In this document: positions 58,084 to 64,000 of the stretch, one piece after another
How the letters are laid out: each line of letters begins with the position of its first letter
How positions within the stretch are numbered: the stretch's first letter is position 1
From: Phaseolus vulgaris
Lineage: Eukaryota; Streptophyta; Magnoliopsida; Fabales; Fabaceae
Length of the DNA: 64,000 bases
Assembly: GCF_000499845.2 (NCBI RefSeq)
Contig: NC_023755.2
Coordinates: 37,212,023-37,276,022, forward strand
Reading direction: 5' to 3'
Position numbers and translations under genes: made by a program
Notes under the pieces: generated by a model
Database searches by the model: none
Seen by the model: the letters and a program-made list of their open reading frames with translations, nothing else
What the model was told of the DNA's origin: nothing

Positions 58084-59392
58084 TGATAGCTGTCATTTTG
58101 CAGTCAAATTAATATGATTCTAGCGTAGACTTATCTAACACTAGAGAGATGATAGTATAACTATGGACAAATGTCCCCAAGTCGTCTCCCAACGAATCCA
58201 ATAGTAAAATCAGTTGATCACGGTTTAGAATCTATCTGCAAGCAATAAAAGTTAGCAATAACAATAAAGATAAAAATGGGGTTTGAGATAGTTGTGCAGA
58301 AAATATAAAAGAGATTAAAATAGAAAATAAAAAGCGGTTGATCCCAAGTTCTTCCACCATTGAATTCTTCACAGGTTCTCTAAAGATTAATCTTTTCTCA
58401 ATCCTCCAACAAAGTTAAACCAGATTGAACATGCGCCAATCTAATTCAACTGAAACTTACCAGTAAAACATGCGTCTACTAGTTTAATCAATACCCACTT
58501 TGTTCCATGCGTATACTCCATGGGAATGCTTACCTCCTCTTCCTTGAATCATGCGCCCAAGAAATTAATTAGAACAATGCGAACTAACTAAGAAACCAAA
58601 GTTTAAGACAAGGAAGACTCTCAATCATGCGTTCAAGTACAACCTCTCACAAAAACTAGTTTTCCAGGAGATTAGACAATAAAAACAACTGCTATAGAGA
58701 ATTAAAAATCGAAACTTTTATTGAACAAAACCTCAGAACTCAATGGGGAATTACAAAGGAATCACCCAAAAAGATTTAGCCTTCCATGCGGAGGCAAAAC
58801 AAAAGAATTACTAAGAAGAAAATAAACTAAGAAAACCCTATGAAGCTCTCCTTTTTCTCCTTGATGCTTGTGTCCTTTTATAGGCTTTTCTGCTCCAAGG
58901 ATCTTGGGAAAATATTGCAGTTTAGGTTTTGTAAACAGTTTCCACTTTTCATAATTCTTTTTATTTTGCAGAAGATTTGCTTCCAATTTTGTTTCTGGAA
59001 TCTTGTAGCTTTTATTTTCTCTTTCTTCTCCTCAAAATATTTTTTTTGTTTTGGTTCAAGAAGCAACTTGGACTTTTGCATATTTGGCCCATTGACAAAG
59101 GTAGATGCTTCAAAATAATTTACCTAGGGTTTATTTTCTCTTTCTTCTCCTCAAAATATTTTTTTTTTGTTTTGGTTCAAGAAGCAACTTGGACTTTTGC
59201 ATATTTGGCCCATTGACAAAGGTAGATGCTTCAAATAATTTACCCTAAAAACACAAAATTACCAAAGATAATAGTTAAGGCTCGAATAAACACAATTATA
59301 TGAATATTAATTAAAACAATGGATTTATTTATTATTATAGTCCAATAATCTATGATTAAGGCTATTGTGTGTTAATAAATATATTCTTATCA
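58084..59392 (-). mobile_element. Tat/Athila-type gypsy LTR, 1.3 kb
   Basis: On the - strand it starts TGATAAGAATATATTTATTA and ends GACAGCTATCA, giving TGATA/TATCA inverted ends. It is followed at once by the primer-binding site at 58083-58059. The interior is cut short near 57508. It contains a 119-bp tandem duplication (listed). No protein-coding region is expected in it. Confidence 0.75.
59011..59247. repeat. 119-bp tandem duplication within the LTR
   Basis: TTTATTTTCTCTTTCTTCTC through GGTAGATGCTTCAAA occurs at 59011-59129 and again at 59130-59247, almost identical. Both copies contain GTTCAAGAAGCAACTTGGAC. Confidence 0.92.
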
Positions 59393-59469
59393 TTAAGCCC
59401 ATTAAATAGATAGAAGTGTTTAATATTATTATCTAGAAAATATCTAATAGAATTGAACAACATAAATAA

Positions 59470-60888
59470 TATCGGGTCTAGTATGAGTTAGATATAAGAG
59501 TTTTCCATTATCTTCTGATAAGAGATAACATCATAGGGATCAACATCACTATCAAAAAAACATTTTGTGTCTCTGATCATGGAAGTAACAACGGGTTTGA
59601 CACTCTGTAAACCAGTCTCAATCAGAATGTCAAGAGCATACTGTCTCTGACATATATGAATTCTTATATATACCAAAATATTTACCCATAGTTAATATAA
59701 ATGTGTGTATCTTCTGGATTGGGCAATATGGAATTACGGGTGGTAATGTAGGCTGGCACGCCCCGCATTTATCCTGCAAAATGCATGTCGGGTTGGTCCG
59801 CCCCGCACAAGGAGTGCGTGCTCATTTTACAGCCTCGCCCCGCGGGCTTGTTGGCCAATCCACATAAGAAATATATATTTTTAAAATTTAAATTTAATTA
59901 TAAAAAAATATTTCTAATACTGAAAAATTAAAATTTCATCCTTGTTTCAATTCATTCAATTAAGATAAAAAAAATATATAAAGGCATTCAAGTATGAGGG
60001 CAGTTAGAAGGCTTGATTAAAAATAATTTTAAAAAAATTACATATATTTTCCTCCTATATATGTGTAAATGTATGAGAGTATCTTATCAAAGTTTTGCTA
60101 CAAAATATTTTAATGAAATCTCTTCTTTATATTCTTTTTCTATGAACAAATTTTAAATGTAAAACTTTACTTAAAACTAAATCCACTCTTATTTTTAATA
60201 GTAACTTCTTTAGATGATTAAAATAACACATACTCTTTTTTGGTACAATAAATTTAATTTTTTTTAAAATAAAATAAAATAAATGTTACATTGCAATAAT
60301 AATGTGAGTGATATATGATTTTTTTTTTGTAAAAAAATAAAAAAATTTGTCGGCCATTGGGCCAACCTACCTCATCCCGCTGTTGGCCCGCACAGGCTGT
60401 GGATTATGCAGAACGGACCTAAGCGGGTTAACAGACTAGATTAGTGAGTCTGCCCCGCATTTTTTAGTAGCGGACGAGGGCAGCTTGCATGGCCTACTCC
60501 GCATTGCCACCCCTGTATGAAACTTTCTTCTGGATCCGAATAAACACTCTACATTATGTAATATAGAGTTGTAACCCTTTTAAAAAAGACGAGTTTTGTA
60601 GCGTTTGAAAGTTCCACCAGCTTTATACTTGACTTTGTAAATCCTTTTACATGTAATGGAATTTTTGTTATGAGGTAAGACAATGATGATCATATGTTAT
60701 TTTGTTCAAGAGAATAATTTATTTTTCATAGATTCATGGCCATTCAGGATTCTTCACACCTTCATCATAAGTCCTATACTCAGGGAAACTATTGGGTTTG
60801 CTACGTTAAGTAGTGTAAAGGCTCGTGACTAATTAATTGTGGAGAACTTGTTGCTTGTTATGTTCGTAAAAGGATTGAGATATCCTGA
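59470..60888 (-). pseudogene. Old copia pol relic
   Basis: On the - strand the right part encodes IYKVKYKAGGTFKRYKTRL near 60660-60580 (start of the copia RT), preceded by a degraded EW...LP..K region. The left part (59660-59490) encodes HICQRQYALDILIETGLQSV, a later RT segment. The middle is lost and a hAT-like element sits in its place. It is much more decayed than the copia element at 60889-64000, which abuts it. Confidence 0.65.
59735..60515. mobile_element. Non-autonomous hAT-like element, 781 bp
   Basis: The left end TACGGGTGGTAATGTAGGCT and the right end (reversed: CAGGGGTGGCAATGCGGAGT) are imperfect inverted repeats of the CAGGGGTGGCAA type used by many plant hAT elements. GC-rich ends with CGCCCCGC surround an AT-rich middle. 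The flanking 8-mers TATGGAAT and TATGAAAC differ at two positions, fitting an aged 8-bp target duplication. No coding. Confidence 0.7.
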
Positions 60889-61090
60889 TGTGGTGTATAA
60901 GAAAATGATAAAAAAAATGGTAAGAAGAAAAAATATTTCTTATTCTCTTATGTGTATGGTTACATCACTTCATGTATAGGGAAATATATAGGGGTTTCTC
61001 TCTCCAAATTATTAGGTAGTATACTAATCATGAGATTCTATAATTATTAAATTAATTGCATATAATTTGATAATTATTACTTCCTTAATA
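60889..61090 (-). mobile_element. 3' LTR of the copia element
   Basis: A purine tract TTGAGAGGGAG (- strand, about 61100-61091) is followed by TATTAAGGAAGTAATAATTA. The LTR ends CTTATACACCACA near 60889. TATATATTTCCCTATACATG is a possible promoter. At about 200 bp it is short but acceptable for copia. The 5' LTR lies outside the window. Confidence 0.6.
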
Positions 61091-61269
61091 CTCCCTCTCA
61101 AGTTGGTAGGTGAAGATCATGAACCCCCAACTTGTGTCATAGCGTCAAAAACCGTTCCTTGACTAATGCCTTTGTAAAAATATCTGCGAGCTGATATTGT
61201 GTCGATACATATGAAGGACTGATTATCCCAGCTTGTAATTTTTCTCGCACAATGTGACAGTCTATCTCA

Positions 61270-61612
61270 ATGTGTTTGTGCGTTCATGAAATACTGGGTT
61301 TGCTGCTATATGTAATGCCGCTTGATTGTCACAGAAAAGTTGAGCTGGCAAGTTACATGGCACCTTTAAATCCTGCAACAGATATTGCAACCAAACTATC
61401 TCCAAACAAGTATTGGCCATCGTGCGGTATTCTGCTTTCGCTGATGATCTTGATACGTTTGTCTATTTTTTTGACTTCCATGAGATAATAGAAGAACCAA
61501 GAAAAATGCAATACCCAGATACTGATCTCCGAGTTGTCTGACAACCTCCCCAGTCTAAGTCGCAATAAGTTGTCAATGTCAGATTGTTTTCGAATGGCAA
61601 TAACAATCCTTG
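61270..61612 (-). pseudogene. copia RNase H region
   Basis: On the - strand, in shifting frames, it reads YCDLDWGGCQTTRRSVSGYC, then SSAESEYRTMANTCLEIVWL and CDNQAALHIAANPVFHERT. These are the DWAGC-, SSAEAEY- and DNQAA-type RNase H motifs of copia elements. Broken by frameshifts. Confidence 0.75.
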
Positions 61613-62620
61613 TCATGGTGATCCTTTGATGTACTTTAGGACTCGAATTGCGGCATCCCAATGAGGTTTCTGTGGATCCTGTATATATTGACTTAGGGTC
61701 CGAACCGAAAATGCTATGTCAGGCCGAGTAACCGTGAGGTATATCAGTCGTCCCACGAGTCGTCTGTATTTGACTGGATCCTTTAATAACTCTCCATCGT
61801 TTGGTGTGAGTTTTAGGTATTGTTCCATTGGAAATTTGTCTGGACGAGCACCTGTGAGTCCCGTATCCTGCAAAATATCAAGCGCATATTTTCTTTGGGA
61901 CATGTAAATACCAGCTTTGGAACGGGAAAATTCAATCCCTAGAAAATATTTTAGGTCTCCAAGATCTTTAATGCGAAATTGTTGTAATAAACAATCTTTA
62001 ACACGCTGAATTTCTGTCAAATCATTTCCTGTCAAAAGAATATCATCCACATAAATAAAAAGGGCAGTAAATGATGACTTATTCTGTCTTGTGAATAGAG
62101 AGTAATATGTCTTGGACTGTTGAAATCCTACAGATTTAATCACATGAGAAAATGTTGAAAACCATGTTCGAGATGCTTGTTTGAGACCATAAAGGGATTT
62201 GTTGAGTCGACATACAATGTTCTCCCCCTGTCGATGGTGCCCGGGTGGCAAGTCCATGTAAATAATTTCATGCAATGTGTCATGTAAGAAGGCATTTTGC
62301 ACATCTAGCTGGTGAGCAAACCAATTTTTAGCTGCTGCAATGGTGAGGAGACACCTCAAAGTTGTTAATTTTGTTGTTGGTGAAAAAGTTTCAGAATAGT
62401 CGACACCTTCAATCTGAGTGTACCCCTTTGCGACAAGGCGCGCCTTATATCTGTCGACGCTACCATCTGAATTGTACTTTATTTTATAGACCCATTTGTA
62501 TCCGATGGGTTTCTGCCCAGCGGGTAACTATGTCAAGGTCCACGTTTGATTTAGCTGCAAGGCGGAAAGCTCTTCGTCCATTGCTTTTTGCCAATTTGGA
62601 TCAAGGATAGCTTGAGTATA
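61613..62620 (-). pseudogene. copia reverse transcriptase
   Basis: The long frame 61613-62359 has QLDVQNAFLHDTLHEIIYMD, SLYGLKQASRTW, the catalytic FIYVDDILLTGND and LKYFLGIEFSRSKAGIYMSQ. Upstream, after a frame change near 62360, it continues IGYKWVYKIKYNSDGSVDRY. An in-frame TAG (TLT-stop-LPAGQ, near 62528) precedes that. The core is well preserved, so this is a fairly young element. Confidence 0.85.
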
Positions 62621-62785
62621 AGTGTGAGGTTCTTTGGTGGTTGTAATGTTAGCAAGATATGCACTATGCGTAGAAGAAAATCGTGAAGTAGAAAGAAAAT
62701 GATGCATAGGATACCTGGTTCCACTCGGTCAGTCTTGGGCAGTGGTCGAATGATTGGTTTGGGATCCCGTTACGTAGTCTTGAAG

Positions 62786-63355
62786 CTAGGAAGGTGGGGT
62801 TGATGTGCGACTGGATCGTCGAACAGGAAGGTCGGTTTGAGAAGGTTTGGTAATGGGTGCTAGACATCTTGGCATGAGAGAAGAAGGTTGGTCTACTGGA
62901 GGTTCATGTGTATTATGACGAGTAGGAGAAGAAGGTTGGTTTGATGGAGGTTCAGGTGCATTGTGACGAATAGGAGAAGAGAGTTGTTTTGATGGAGGTT
63001 CAAGTGTATTGTGATGAGTAGGAGAAGAAGGTTGGTTTGATGGAGGTTCAGGTGCATTGTGATGAGTAAGAGAAGAAGGTTGATCGAGTGAATGTTGGAC
63101 AGGAGTGGGTAAGTCAATGACAATAGTGTGCAAAATACCTTGTAATGGAGATGAGGATTGTGTCTGTGACTGTTGGCAGAATGGGAAAACACTTTCATGG
63201 AAGATGACATCCCGACTTGTAAAAAAAGTGTCTGCATCTATATCAAATAATTTGTATGCTTTTTGACTGTGAGGATAACCAATGAAGATGCATTGTCGGG
63301 CGCGCGGATCAAATTTTTGCTTAGGTGAAAACAGTTGCGTAACAAAGGCAACCAA
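62786..63355 (-). CDS. copia integrase C-terminus and linker with 16-residue tandem repeats
   Basis: The frame begins near PKQKFDPRARQCIFIGYPHS, then QKAYKLFDIDADTFFTSRDV and FHESVFPF, the conserved end of copia integrase. It then enters four 16-residue units such as HHNAPEPPSNQPSSPT (48 bp each, about 62885-63076) and RRSSRTSTPP. The frame differs from the integrase core to the right, so a frameshift lies near 63345. Confidence 0.75.
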   Translation of the reverse strand: MVAFVTQLFSPKQKFDPRARQCIFIGYPHSQKAYKLFDIDADTFFTSRDVIFHESVFPFCQQSQTQSSSPLQGILHTIVIDLPTPVQHSLDQPSSLTHHNAPEPPSNQPSSPTHHNTLEPPSKQLSSPIRHNAPEPPSNQPSSPTRHNTHEPPVDQPSSLMPRCLAPITKPSQTDLPVRRSSRTSTPPS

Positions 63356-63900
63356 AAGTTTTTAGGTGAGAAAGTGAAGGTGGTTGATTATATAGTAGCT
63401 CAAAAGGTGATTTATTTTTCAGTAAAGGTGATGACAAGCGATTAATGATATATGTGGCGGTTAAAACGCATTCTACCCAAAATTTTAATGGTAAATTGGA
63501 CTGAAATAGGAGGGCTCGTGCTGTGTTTAAAACATGTCTATGTTTGCGTTCTACTACTCCATTTTTTTGAAGAGTGTAGACGCAAGTGCGTTGACATTCA
63601 ATACCTTTTTTGAGAAAAAAATCATACATTGAAATAAATTCAAATCCGTTGTCAACGCGGATGGTTTTAATAGATGCCTGAAATTGATTTTGTGCAAATG
63701 TAATGAATGACTCTAAGAGATGTTGGGTTTCAAATTTGTGATTCATAAGAAATAGCCAAGTACATCTAGTATAGTCATCGACTATAGTGAGAAAAAAACG
63801 TTTTCCAAAATGAGTTGGGGTTTTATGAGGACCCCAAATGTCACAATGCAATAGATTGAATGGAGAATGAGATTTTATTGTGCTTAAAGGGAAGGGTAGC
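63321..63900 (-). pseudogene. copia integrase core
   Basis: The - strand reads HCDIWGPHKTPTHFGKRFFL, TIVDDYTRCTWLFLM, IKTIRVDNGFEFISM and NGVVERKHRHVLNTARALLF. This is the DD(35)E integrase of copia with DIWGP, DDYTR, DNGxEF and GVVERKH motifs. It closes with LSHLKTFGCLCYATVF, where it shifts frame into the linker. A GAG-pre-integrase-like region continues to the window edge. Confidence 0.85.
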
Positions 63901-64000
63901 CTTGTCTGTTTAGCTTTGGGACAAATACTACAATTATTTTGAATGGGAATGAAATTTTTACTGATTGGGATAGGTAGGAAGGAAGATACAAGTTGTAGAC

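Overview
The window is a piece of a plant nuclear chromosome. Its genes are split by GT-AG introns, the intergenic DNA is very AT-rich, and plant transposable elements are nested in one another. The TRIM, LTR and MITE families look like those of legumes (a bean or cowpea relative is my guess, from memory of repeat style only). No organelle, bacterial or viral genome features were seen.

Layout, left to right. 1-5.9 kb is AT-rich intergenic DNA with small repeats, a LINE 3' tail and a foldback MITE. 5.96-10.69 kb (+) holds an intact four-exon BEL1-like TALE homeobox gene with a short upstream ORF in its leader. 11.96-12.30 kb (-) holds a small secreted-peptide precursor with three tandem repeats; a decayed relative lies at 18.35-18.60 kb on the same strand. 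Between them is a degenerate ACTTGG-type repeat field split by a LINE remnant. 20.9-25.5 kb is a TRIM retroelement whose primer-binding site is interrupted by a 4.4-kb CACTA transposon. That transposon carries a broken transposase-family gene and a captured, internally deleted beta-1,3-glucanase (GH17) fragment. 27.2-31.9 kb (-) is a nearly full-length but stop-ridden LINE. 34.4-36.8 kb (-) is an intact seven-exon secreted alpha-carbonic anhydrase gene, whose exons are too short to show as long ORFs. 38-46 kb is MITE, CACTA-end and LTR debris in ATT-rich DNA. 46.97-53.39 kb (-) is a seven-exon TPS-b type terpene synthase with an in-frame stop and a damaged 5' end; a 5'-truncated LINE sits in its second intron. 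54-64 kb is nested retrotransposons: gypsy gag debris with a MITE inside, a SIRE-like LTR, a Tat/Athila-type LTR with primer-binding site, and an old copia relic containing a hAT-like element. The old copia abuts a younger copia element that runs off the right edge.

The genes that look functional are the BELL homeobox gene, the repeat-peptide gene and the alpha-carbonic anhydrase. They show no sign of working as one pathway; this is an ordinary gene-sparse, transposon-rich plant region. The points most worth following are the peptide pair, the gene capture inside the CACTA element, the exact CACTA insertion in a TRIM primer-binding site, and the LINE-invaded terpene synthase.
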